Below are positions 37,681-47,430 of a stretch of 64,000 bases of DNA, piece by piece (the stretch's first letter is position 1; every line of letters starts with the position of its first letter). Under the pieces are notes generated by a model, which had not been told where the DNA came from, did not search any database, and saw only the letters and a list, made by a program, of their open reading frames with translations. The position numbers were made by a program, and so were the translations under genes. Source of the DNA: Epiperipatus broadwayi (lineage: Eukaryota > Onychophora > Udeonychophora > Euonychophora > Peripatidae); the NCBI GenBank assembly GCA_028023455.1, contig JAQFVV010006312.1:3273835-3337834 (forward strand), given 5' to 3'.

Positions 37681-39528
37681 TGTAAATATCAATAGGTCGA
37701 TATTTATATTTTAAAAATTTGTTATTTGTTATAAAAAAAAAAATCTCTTTAAGTTAAAGTTTACATATGAAATATTTAAATTTTTCTTTTATGTTTATTA
37801 AATATAGTTATTATTTGAAGTTATTATTTTATTTATATATATTGATAGTACATCGTTATAAACATTTAATTATTAAAATAAATAAGGACATATAAATTGT
37901 TGATTAAAAAGAAAAATTATTTTATTTGCAATGATTACTAAATGCAATAAATAATTATTTATGTATATTTTAAAAGATGTCAAATTTTCGATTTGATACT
38001 TTTTATATGTATACTTAATATTTTATTTTTATTTTGATATTAATTGTTGTAAAAGAGAACATATATATATAACATGAGTTTTAAAATAGCATCTGCTGGC
38101 ATCTTGAAACCACGCGACAATAATAAGGAAGCCATTATTAGGATTATTGCTTATTAAAATGGGATATAGAACAAACAACTGAAGGATAGAATTTTATTAC
38201 ATTTTATTTCTTTAAAGTTTACCATTTTTTTTTAAAATACTGAAGTAACGTATATATTTTGTAATAAACATATAAATTATGACGGGGTAACAAGGATATA
38301 TCGCAGCTAGGGCTGCATCATCATCATCGCTTTCATATATTCTAAAGCAATTTTTCAATGGAACAACTAAAATTTCAACGTATAAATTTCATCGCGTCTG
38401 GAATTAAAAGCTGGCATAGCTATCTTAAATGTATTATCGTCAATTTAATTCTAATCTGGAAATAATTGTAATTGATGTACCGGATTTAACATTTTAATAA
38501 AATATGTATATATTCAAGAATTAATAATCTTCTTTAATGAAATCGTTTCGTCGTTCTTTTAATAGAATGCATTCTAAAGTAAAATAATAAAATATACAGA
38601 TGAAAAAACTCATGGACTAAATTAATTCTTAAAAGGACAATTAACTAAGTGAACTTTTAAAAAAAAAGGTATTTAATAATTTTATATATATATGTGTGAT
38701 GTGTGGATATATATTTTTGAGATTGATATATTTTTTTTTTTTGTTTATTTTTTTTTTCATTGTAAAATGTAACGTTTGTGAATGATCAATTTAAGCGTCT
38801 TGTTCTATTATAACATTAAACGTATAACAGATGATGTTTAAGATAAATATTTAAATAATTTTAAAATCTGAAAATATAATTTATAAGTTGAGGTACTATA
38901 TATTAATTAGTATCTTTATATTATAACTATTAGGCAGAAATATGTCTTTATATATTTATTGTTTATATTAATATTGAAACATTAATATTATTTAAAGTCA
39001 AACGATAACATAAAATAAAGATGTGCTATTTATTTTTATAAATAATGCCTTTGTAATTATTTAAAGATCGATACTATATTATTCTTATTTTCTTAATGCC
39101 AAAGTTATTAGTAAATTAATTGAATTTACGACTTAATAAAAGATAATTTCTTATTTCATTTATTACTTAGTTTGTAGGTCACTTACATATATTATTTTTC
39201 ATACACATATTTAGAGGTACATAAATTTATATAGTAGATGTGTATATTTGAATTTAATAAAAGTCCCTTTATTTTTGATATATATATTTGATTAGTTAGT
39301 CACATCAACCTAAAAGATAAATTATAATGAAAGATCTCATTGATTAGTATGATTTTAGATTTACTTTATATAAAGCTAGCTGGGAGGGCAATTTAAACAA
39401 TTTATTAAAATATAATTGGAACAAGTTTGTTTTTCCTTCATTCTTTAATATAAACGGAATAACTCATATACATTCCATTATATTTAACTTGCTTAATTAT
39501 GGGGCTACTCATATACGTTTCCATTACA
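37681..39528 (+). repeat. 5' LTR, 1,848 bp
   Basis: It begins TGTAAATATC and ends TTCCATTACA, giving the TG...CA ends with an extended TGTAA/TTACA terminal inverted repeat. Aligned by eye with the 3' LTR it differs at only a handful of sites: one short segment (CTGGCATCTTGAAACC here, CTGAGATGAAACC there), two or three homopolymer lengths and a few substitutions. LTRs are identical at insertion, so this copy inserted recently. Confidence 0.95.
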
Positions 39529-41235
39529 TTTGGCGCAACAACTAGGGCTAGAAATAAGCTAATTAGGGCTTGAAATACCCCACATACTTGAGATTAAGAT
39601 GTCTAGTATATATATTAATATGAGATTTATAGTTTTTAAAAAAGAGAAGCATTTTTGTATGTTTAATTTTTTTTATATAAATGGAAATATTTTAGCCTTA
39701 TGTTTAGATGGTGATGGTTAATATTATTGTATTTTTTTTTTATTGATGAAAGATAAATATAGTCATGAAGCAGTTTAATTTCAATTTAAAAAGTATATTG
39801 ATGGTGTTGAATTATAGTATAATAATTTTGTACATATTTGGAAAGTTTGAGTTGTAGAAAATCTATAATTTTGAAGGTTGGATGGGATATTTGATTGTTG
39901 GAGTTTGGTTGGTTCTGTTGCAGGTATTGATGTTGAGTGGGGAGTTTTGTCATTGTCTTGAGGATGTGATGCATTCATGTCACTTGTGATTGATTAGTCT
40001 CATTCATTGCTCCAACCCAAATCTTGATGTTTATTATTATTTATCATGAAGCAGTTAACAGTAGTCCTGCCATGATTTTATCTTTAAAACTCCAGAGAGA
40101 GTAAGATATAATTATTTTAATATAAGTATAATATTTGCCTCTAAGTCTCCCAAAGATGAGCAAGGAAATATTTATAAATCATAGCCCCTAAGACTTAAAT
40201 ATAAGCAGGGTAGTGTAATGGTGTTCTAAGAAAAATTATTATGGGTTGTAGTAGATAGGATAGAATGAAATGTGATAGTCATCTAAGTGTTCATGAAACA
40301 TTGTATGCTTTGGGAATAATGATTGAATTCTTTTATCTACATCAAAGTTGTGAAGTGCTAATCAATCTTTTGGTTGTCAATATCTGTCGGATCTTTGGAG
40401 GAATAGATAAGTATATAACTTAAATATATAACACCAAACTTAAGAGTTTGATTAATTGATTATTGTTTGTAACAAATAATCTATTACATTGATTATCAAT
40501 TAGGGTTTGAAAACAAGTATATTAATATTTTTTTTTGCAAGTGACTTTTAAACATGAAATTCAATTAGTGAATATTTGTTAGTAGTAAACTGCATTAGTA
40601 CAATTTTAGTAAAATATTTCGAGCACAAAAGTTAATAATAAGTGAAGTAGATATTTTTTTTTTATGTATATAAAATGGTATTAAGTATTAAAGTCCAGAA
40701 AATTTATAGGTATCGATTTAAGTATTTTATATTTAACTACCATTATTTTGAATGAGAAAGTTGTCTCACTATATTATCAAATTAGTTATTTTAAGGCATG
40801 TGAACATTTAGTTGTAGTTTAAATATTTCAAGGTTATATTGAATTTGATATGAAGATTCCATATTTTAATATAGTATAAGTGTAGAATATTTATTATCAT
40901 TAAATATAAATAAATGTTATTTAGTGATATCAATTGTTACTCTCTGCATATATATATTTTAGAAAAATTTGTTGATGTTATGGTGATAGATAAGATTATT
41001 TTTTTTTTAGCCAAGAAGTTCATGAGTTCAAATAAGTAAAATTTAGATTGTCAGATAGCTATTATATATTATAAGATTAAAAAGGCTTGTATTTTTAGTT
41101 AAAAAATTGCTTGTTGGAATAATGATTGGAGATGGTGAGCCCTTGATCTGTGATAGTTACTATATAGAAATAAATATATATATATATATCTTAGATTTTA
41201 TTTTATGAGTATATAATATTGTATTATTAATAATA
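39529..41235 (+). other. Primer-binding site and ~1.7 kb untranslated leader
   Basis: Immediately after the LTR, TT is followed by TGGCGCAACAACTAGGGC (39,531-39,548). TGG pairs with the CCA end of a tRNA, and GC next to it fits a tRNA with a G discriminator base; I cannot name the tRNA with certainty. The remaining 1.7 kb has no credible ORF; two overlapping minus-strand frames at 39.8-40.0 kb are noise. Packaging or translation signals may lie here. Confidence 0.7.
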
Positions 41236-43110
41236 ATGGATAACAATAGTAATAAAATGCCAGTTAATGGTGATTTTGACTTAAAAGATTTTTTGGAAAA
41301 ATTTGAATCTAGATTAAATACCAAATATGATAAACTTAGAGCTGAGATGAAAATAAACTCTAATGAATTAAAAGATCTTAAAGCTGAGATGAAAACAAAT
41401 TCTGATGAACTTTCCCAGAAACTAGAGATTGGTTTAAAAACTAACTCTAATGAATTAAAAGAACTTAGAGTTGAGATGAAAATTAATTCTAATGAATTAA
41501 AAGTTTTGGTAGATGATAGTATTAGAAGAGTAGAAGTAAAATTTGATGAAAAGATGGAAAAATATAGAGAAGAGACAATAGTGGAAGCTAATTCTTTAAA
41601 AGCAAAAATTGAAGAAATAAATAATGAAATGAAGGAAGAAAATCAAGGAATTATGGCCAAATTAGAAGAATCTAAGAAAGAACATGGGGAATTTAAGGAA
41701 AAGATTATTAATGATAATAAAGTATTATGGGATAAGTTCCAAACATTGAAAATTGATAATGAATCTTCATTTAAAAACCTATATACAACTATCTCTGCTG
41801 AAGTTAAAATTGCTGTGGGATTGCAGCAAGAGGAACAGTTGATTGATATTAATAAATTACAAGATATAAATGAACGTATTAATGTAGTAAATGATGTTAC
41901 TTCTAATCGTATACAAGAAATAGATGTTAAATTGGATCAAATTCAAGGAAAATTAAGACCCCTTTCAGAATATATAAATAATAATGAAATTGAAACCTGT
42001 AAAAATTATGAAATAGAGGTACGAAAGGATGTGGCAGAAATGGATGTAAAGATTGAGCAAATAAAAATCATTACGTTAGAAAATAGTGAATATATATCAA
42101 ATTTGCAAAAACAATGGAAAGAATATGAAGTAAAGATAGATATAAATAAAATGAAAGATAATATTATAGACAGAGATTATCTTAAGGATGAGACATTTGT
42201 TAAGGAATTGATAAATAAAGAAAATTGTAAGTGTTGTATAGATAAAGTTAATAATGGAACAAATTTAATAGAATTTAAGAGATCTTCTGATTTTCCACAC
42301 CAAATATCTAGTGATTCATATATGAATCATAATGCTGCAAGGTTCATTAATGTTAAAGTTTTTAAAGGTGAATATCATGAAAATCCTATGGAATACCTAA
42401 ATACATTAGAAGAATTATTTACACTTAGTATCCTGTCAGAGAAAGAAAAGTTGGCAATTGCTAGTAACCATTTATATGCATCAGCCAAAGAATGGTGGAG
42501 ATCTTTGTTTGAAAGGCCTCAAACTTATGGTGATTATCGTGAAGCAATAATGAATAACTTCTGGAATGAGGATAAACAAGATTTTATACGCCATAGACTT
42601 TCTCACGAAAAATATACTTCTCGTGATGGGAGTTATACTCAATTTTTTAGACATCAAGTGGCCAGATTCAAAACCCTAAATGCATTTCCATTATCAGAAA
42701 CTCAGATTGTGCGGATTTTGCGTAGAAATTTACCAAGGCATATTGAACAAACATTGGTGGCTGCAGATCGACATACTGTTGAGGAAGTAGCAGATATCTT
42801 GGGAATATTAGAAACTAGTGATGGTATTTGTAATAAATCAATTGGAACTACAAGAGATAACTCTAATTATAATTTAGCCAATGTAAATTATCATGTACCA
42901 AGAAACCAATCTGCAGGTCGCATGCAAAGGTTTACTAGAAATTATCGCAATAATAGAAGACAAAATCCATACCGGGATCATGGAGGTTACCATAGAAATC
43001 ATGAATATAGTCGTGGTACTAATTTACAACCAGGGAGTTATCCATATAATACCACTAACACTGAGGTTAATACTCCAGCGACTGGATATTCAAATCATCC
43101 ATCAAACTGA
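41236..43110 (+). CDS. gag: Gag polyprotein, coiled-coil type without zinc knuckle
   Basis: The protein has 624 residues. Residues ~10-330 are charged and heptad-like, with a short repeat KAEMKTNSDEL / EMKINSNELK recurring four to five times near the N terminus, predicted coiled coil. Residues ~370-540 match the capsid region of retrotransposon Gag: FKGEYHENPMEYL, then AKEWW near 417-421, and a helical C-terminal half with LRRNLPRHIEQTL. The tail (~560-600) is Arg/Asn-rich (RNYRNNRRQNPYRDH) and replaces the usual CCHC zinc knuckle, which is absent. It assembles the particle and binds the RNA. The start is the first ATG of the frame. The stop lies 38 bp before the pol ATG, in a different frame. 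Confidence 0.9.
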   Translation: MDNNSNKMPVNGDFDLKDFLEKFESRLNTKYDKLRAEMKINSNELKDLKAEMKTNSDELSQKLEIGLKTNSNELKELRVEMKINSNELKVLVDDSIRRVEVKFDEKMEKYREETIVEANSLKAKIEEINNEMKEENQGIMAKLEESKKEHGEFKEKIINDNKVLWDKFQTLKIDNESSFKNLYTTISAEVKIAVGLQQEEQLIDINKLQDINERINVVNDVTSNRIQEIDVKLDQIQGKLRPLSEYINNNEIETCKNYEIEVRKDVAEMDVKIEQIKIITLENSEYISNLQKQWKEYEVKIDINKMKDNIIDRDYLKDETFVKELINKENCKCCIDKVNNGTNLIEFKRSSDFPHQISSDSYMNHNAARFINVKVFKGEYHENPMEYLNTLEELFTLSILSEKEKLAIASNHLYASAKEWWRSLFERPQTYGDYREAIMNNFWNEDKQDFIRHRLSHEKYTSRDGSYTQFFRHQVARFKTLNAFPLSETQIVRILRRNLPRHIEQTLVAADRHTVEEVADILGILETSDGICNKSIGTTRDNSNYNLANVNYHVPRNQSAGRMQRFTRNYRNNRRQNPYRDHGGYHRNHEYSRGTNLQPGSYPYNTTNTEVNTPATGYSNHPSN

Positions 43111-43148
43111 GTAGGGCCTCGTGGCAGTGTTCCTCACTGCGGGGACCA
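43111..43148 (+). promoter_or_regulatory. GC-rich hairpin at the gag/pol junction
   Basis: GCAGTG (43,124-43,129) pairs perfectly with CACTGC (43,135-43,140) around a TTCCT loop, in the most GC-rich stretch of the element. The pol frame is open upstream of its first ATG as far as 43,071, overlapping gag by 40 nt in the -1 frame. Either -1 frameshifting in the overlap or reinitiation at 43,149 could express pol; I see no canonical slippery heptamer. Confidence 0.5.
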
Positions 43149-46100
43149 ATGATTGATATGGAGAGGAACGATTTAATTATAGCTTTAAATTCAATAGAAT
43201 TTGAAATGGAAGATTTTGGAGTAGAGGAAATAGAGAATCAATTTATTTTTAGCAATTGTCCAGAAATTATGATCATGATTGAAAAAATTGAAGTTAAAGC
43301 TTTAGTTGATACCGGTAGTCAGGCTTCTATCATTTCAGATGAATTGTTTCACCAATTTTTAGAAGTGGGTATAATTGTTCCATCCTTACCCATAAAACAA
43401 TCCTTTCAGGTTACCTTAGCCAATGGGCGAAAAGCTAAATTAATTCCTCAACAAGTATGGTTAACAGTACAATTCAATTCAGTAAGCCAAGAACATGTTT
43501 TTTTGATAATGGCGGGATTAGTACATGCTGTGATTTTGGGATCAGATTTTCTTCAGATGCATGGTTGCATTATAGATTATATGGCAAAACAATTAATATG
43601 TAAAGGTGAAATTATTCATTTTAAGCAATATGTACTGCACCAATCCTTAAATTTAAGTTGTATAGAAACAATTACAACTGATCTTGATGTAAAATTAAAA
43701 ATAAATGAATCAACTGGTTTAACTGATGAAATAAAAAAGGCCTTATCTTTAATATTATGTAATTATAAAAACGTTTTTTCAAAACAACCTGGAATCATCA
43801 AAGGGTATATCCACCGGATACGATTGAATAATTTGGAACCCTTTCAGTGCAAATCATACCCAATACCTTATCAGTATAAAAAGGAAGTGGATAAGCAAAT
43901 TAACCAAATGATGGAATGGGGTGTTATCAAAAAATCTGCTTCGGCATTTAATAACCCTTTAGTTATTGTCAAAAAGAAGGATGGATCAGCTCGCATTTGT
44001 TTAGATGCCCGATTTTTAAATCGTAGGACAATTCCGGAACGTGATGTTCCTCCAATAGTACAGGAACTCTTAGCTCGTTTTGAAGGAAAAAAGATATTCA
44101 CTACTGTAGATTTGACAGCCAGTTATTGGCAAATTTATTTACACCTAGAAGATCAAAAATATACTGCTTTCAAATATGAGGGACAATCTTATATGTTCCA
44201 AAGGATGCCATTCGGATTAGTTAATAGTGGGGCAAGTTTAATTCGTTGTTTAAATCAAGTTTTATCTACAGAAATTAAGAACATATTAGTGATGTATGTA
44301 GATGATATTGTTATTGCTTCACGGGATATGAATGAACATTTACAACATTTAAAAGCATTTCTTCAAGAATGTAAGAATAAAAACATCAAAATTAACCTAA
44401 AGAAAAGTACCTTTGCTACTGAAGAAATCATCTTTTTAGGGCATTTGGTAGGTGCAGCAGGAATTAAGCCTCATCCTGACAAAATTAAAGCTATAAAAAA
44501 TTTTCCACAACCTGAAAATAAAAAGCAACTGCGTTCATTCTTTGGATTATGCAATTTTTACCATCGCTTTTATAAAAATTTTGCTTTAGATACAATTCAC
44601 ATGTCACAATTGTTGAAAAAGGATATTAAATGGAAATGGTTAGATATTCATCAAGTAGAATTAGAGCATGTGAAAGCAAAGTTTTTGGAAACAGTAATTT
44701 TACATTATCCAAATTTTCAACAGCCATTTTATGTTCAAACAGATAGCAGTGGGTATGGACTTGGAGTGGTGCTATTTCAAATGAATGTAGAAGGTAAACC
44801 ATTAATATTATATTTTTTAAGCCGTAGGTTAAAAGGGGCTGAAATGCATTATTCCACAACAGAGAAAGAAGCTTTGGCAGTAGTTTGGGCTTTCACTAAG
44901 CTTAAGCAATTTTTGTTGGGATCCCAAGTGGTAGTAATAACAGACCATAAGAGTTTGGAATTTTTAAATAAGGGATATCTAAATAATGACCGCTTGGTGA
45001 GATGGAGTTTATTTTTGCAACAATTTAACTACACTGTGCAATACTGTCAAGGTAAAAATAATATAGTACCTGATATTCTTAGTCGAAACCCAATGGAATG
45101 CCCAGATCAACCTATGAATTATACAGGAAACTTAGTTTTGACAGCTCTTACTTTAGTAATTGATGATTCTGTAGAAAAAGATTTAACCAATATTAGTGAA
45201 CTTCAATTACGGGATCCTAAATTGGGGCCTATAATGTCCCAATTGAATGACAATACTATTGCAATGGGGATGGCAGAGCCACTAACTAACGGAGAATTAA
45301 TAAGGTATCAATTGTCAAAAGGTATATTAATGTATCAAGTAGATATTACAAATTCTGGATCATGGAAAGTTTATGTTCCTAGCAATATTAGGAAAAGACT
45401 TATAAATTATGTACATTGTCTGTATGGACATTATGGTCCTAGAAAAATAGAATATGCTTTACGTAAATTATTTTATTGGCCTCGAATGTATACATCTATA
45501 CTGGATACTTTACAATTGTGTGAAATCTGTCTTAAAACAAAGTATCTGAATAGGTCGTATGCGGGAAAATGGCAGCCTATATTACCAAACAAGCCTAATG
45601 AAATTTTGGCCATTGATTTTTATGGTCCTTTACCCTCTTATCGGCAATACAAATTTTTGTTAGTGACATATGATTTATTTACAAAATATGTTACTGCTTA
45701 TCCAGTGAGAAAAGCTGCAGCTAATGATGTCATCAAAGTAATGACAAACTTTCAATTCCCAATAGTTGGAAAACCAGAATCAATTTTGACCGATCATGCT
45801 ACTTCATTTATGTCTGAAGAATGGAAAAATTGGTTATGTAGGCAAAACATTAAACCTGTATTGATTTCTATTCGTAACCCTCAATCTAACCCATGTGAGA
45901 GGGTTATGAGAGAATTAAGTCGGTTATTTAGGGTATATCTTGAAGGAAATCATCGTGGTTGGGTAAACCAATTAAAGCAGGTATTGTTATACATTAACAT
46001 GACTAGAAATGAATCTACAGGTTTTACACCTATGCGGTTGCATTTTGGAAAGGAAGAGCAAAGTATAATTAAAACTTTATTACCTGTTATAGTGGAGGAG

Positions 46101-46397
46101 CCAGATCACAATAATGATATCATTAAAGCTAAAGAAAATATGACAAAAATGGGAGACAAACGGGGATTACAAGGTCCACAGCATCCCAGTCAATTCAAGG
46201 AAGGAGATATGGTGTTAATTCGTACACCTCATGTTAGTAATCCACAAGACCACAAATTTAAGAAATTTTTTAATATTTATGAAGGACCATATCGGATCGA
46301 AAAAAAAATTGGAACAAATGCTTATGTGGTTCATATGCATGATGGTTCAAAGGGAACCTATAATGCTAGAAGTCTTCGGCCCATACATTATGATTAG
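43149..46397 (+). CDS. pol: Pol polyprotein: protease, reverse transcriptase, RNase H, integrase
   Basis: The protein has 1,082 residues with all expected domains. Aspartic protease: VDTGSQAS, active Asp in DTG at 54-56. Reverse transcriptase: KKKDGSARICLD, then FTTVDLTASYWQI, QRMPFGLVNSG and catalytic YVDD at 383-386. RNase H: QTDSSGYGLG with Asp 532 and STTEKEALAVVWA. Integrase: an HHCC finger (H..GH..., CEIC) near 755-800 and the D, D-34-E triad at about 823, 882 and 917. A GPY/F-type module (EGPYRIEKKIGTNAYVV) ends it. Every catalytic residue I looked for is present, so the enzyme set may be active. The order PR-RT-RH-IN defines Ty3/gypsy. Confidence 0.95.
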   Translation: MIDMERNDLIIALNSIEFEMEDFGVEEIENQFIFSNCPEIMIMIEKIEVKALVDTGSQASIISDELFHQFLEVGIIVPSLPIKQSFQVTLANGRKAKLIPQQVWLTVQFNSVSQEHVFLIMAGLVHAVILGSDFLQMHGCIIDYMAKQLICKGEIIHFKQYVLHQSLNLSCIETITTDLDVKLKINESTGLTDEIKKALSLILCNYKNVFSKQPGIIKGYIHRIRLNNLEPFQCKSYPIPYQYKKEVDKQINQMMEWGVIKKSASAFNNPLVIVKKKDGSARICLDARFLNRRTIPERDVPPIVQELLARFEGKKIFTTVDLTASYWQIYLHLEDQKYTAFKYEGQSYMFQRMPFGLVNSGASLIRCLNQVLSTEIKNILVMYVDDIVIASRDMNEHLQHLKAFLQECKNKNIKINLKKSTFATEEIIFLGHLVGAAGIKPHPDKIKAIKNFPQPENKKQLRSFFGLCNFYHRFYKNFALDTIHMSQLLKKDIKWKWLDIHQVELEHVKAKFLETVILHYPNFQQPFYVQTDSSGYGLGVVLFQMNVEGKPLILYFLSRRLKGAEMHYSTTEKEALAVVWAFTKLKQFLLGSQVVVITDHKSLEFLNKGYLNNDRLVRWSLFLQQFNYTVQYCQGKNNIVPDILSRNPMECPDQPMNYTGNLVLTALTLVIDDSVEKDLTNISELQLRDPKLGPIMSQLNDNTIAMGMAEPLTNGELIRYQLSKGILMYQVDITNSGSWKVYVPSNIRKRLINYVHCLYGHYGPRKIEYALRKLFYWPRMYTSILDTLQLCEICLKTKYLNRSYAGKWQPILPNKPNEILAIDFYGPLPSYRQYKFLLVTYDLFTKYVTAYPVRKAAANDVIKVMTNFQFPIVGKPESILTDHATSFMSEEWKNWLCRQNIKPVLISIRNPQSNPCERVMRELSRLFRVYLEGNHRGWVNQLKQVLLYINMTRNESTGFTPMRLHFGKEEQSIIKTLLPVIVEEPDHNNDIIKAKENMTKMGDKRGLQGPQHPSQFKEGDMVLIRTPHVSNPQDHKFKKFFNIYEGPYRIEKKIGTNAYVVHMHDGSKGTYNARSLRPIHYD

Positions 46398-46521
46398 TTA
46401 ATAGTTTAATAAATATTTTAATGTAAAACTTATATTAACAGTTTTTACTTATAGAATTTATTATGAAATTTGTAATAGAAAAATAAAAATATGAAGAAAA
46501 TTAAAGTAAAAATTCAAAGAG

Positions 46522-47123
46522 TTGAGTAGAGAAAAGTTTAAAATAAATTATCTTAAAAGAAGTATAGATTTTATGAAAGATATTGGAAAAGCTAAAGTTA
46601 AACTTAAAGTTATAGATGGAAAGATAAATAATATTGATTTTCTTCAAGAAAATATAACTAAGGAAAGAAATTCAAGTAAACCTAAAGTTAAACTGAAAAT
46701 AATTAATATAATAATGTTATTGTTGTAAAACAAAATGATTTTCAAGAGTTCTTTAATGTTGAAATTATATCACACTGATTTGCGATTTTTAAAGGATTAT
46801 TTAGAAAATTTGAATGAATACCATTCAAAATTATCCAGAGAATTGTTTTTAATTGAATCTAGAATAAGTAAAATAAAGACTTACTCAAGTCGATGATGTT
46901 TATTAAGATAGTCAAAGGAAAAGTAAGATTATCTGATAAAATAGCAACTATTATTGATAAAGTTAAGAGTTATGTTAGTGCTTATGATCAAGTTACTATT
47001 TATGTAAAGGATATAGATGTAGAATCTAAGGAGTTCATAGCAAAATCTTTAGATACTTATCTCAAAATTATTCAAAAGCGATTGAGTTATACCAAAATGC
47101 TATATGAAAATCTTGTAAATTAG
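46522..47123 (+). pseudogene. Possible broken third ORF between pol and the 3' LTR
   Basis: Three consecutive plus-strand open segments (46,522-46,728, about 46,735-46,893, and 46,893-47,123) encode Lys/Glu/Ile-rich, helix-prone peptides, for example KAKVKLKVIDGKINNIDF, YLENLNEYHSKLSREL and YLKIIQKRLSYTKM. They lie in different frames and could be the pieces of one ~180-residue coiled-coil protein. They are not envelope-like and match no family I know. The preserved codon-like composition over 600 bp contrasts with the noise that follows. Chance open frames in AT-rich DNA remain possible. Confidence 0.35.
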
Positions 47124-47422
47124 GGTAAACTTTTTCACAAAGTTTAACATACTGGAAATTCTTTACAGGAAGAATTGAAAAGGCACTTTTGATTATTATT
47201 ATTTTTTTTTTTTTTAAGAAAACTTGGATAAATATCTAGATGATCTGAGAGATAGATATAAATAAATGAATGTGGTTATTAATAAGAAAAATAATATTCT
47301 TTAAACCATGTTAGTCCTTAGAAAGATTACAAATTTGAGAAGTTTTTTTTTTTTTTTTTTTTTTTCGATATCTCTTAATTAATTAGTTATTTGCAAAGAC
47401 ATTTTTTTTTTTCGGTGGATTT

Positions 47423-47430
47423 GAGGGTAA
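47423..47430 (+). other. Polypurine-tract-like sequence
   Basis: GAGGGTAA directly precedes the 3' LTR, where the plus-strand DNA primer would lie. It is short for a polypurine tract and preceded by GGTGGATTT; the LTR boundary itself is certain. Confidence 0.5.

Noticed and set aside
39781-39978. Two overlapping minus-strand ORFs in the gypsy leader
   Set aside because: They are in different frames of the same sequence, have no recognisable motif and run against the element's orientation.
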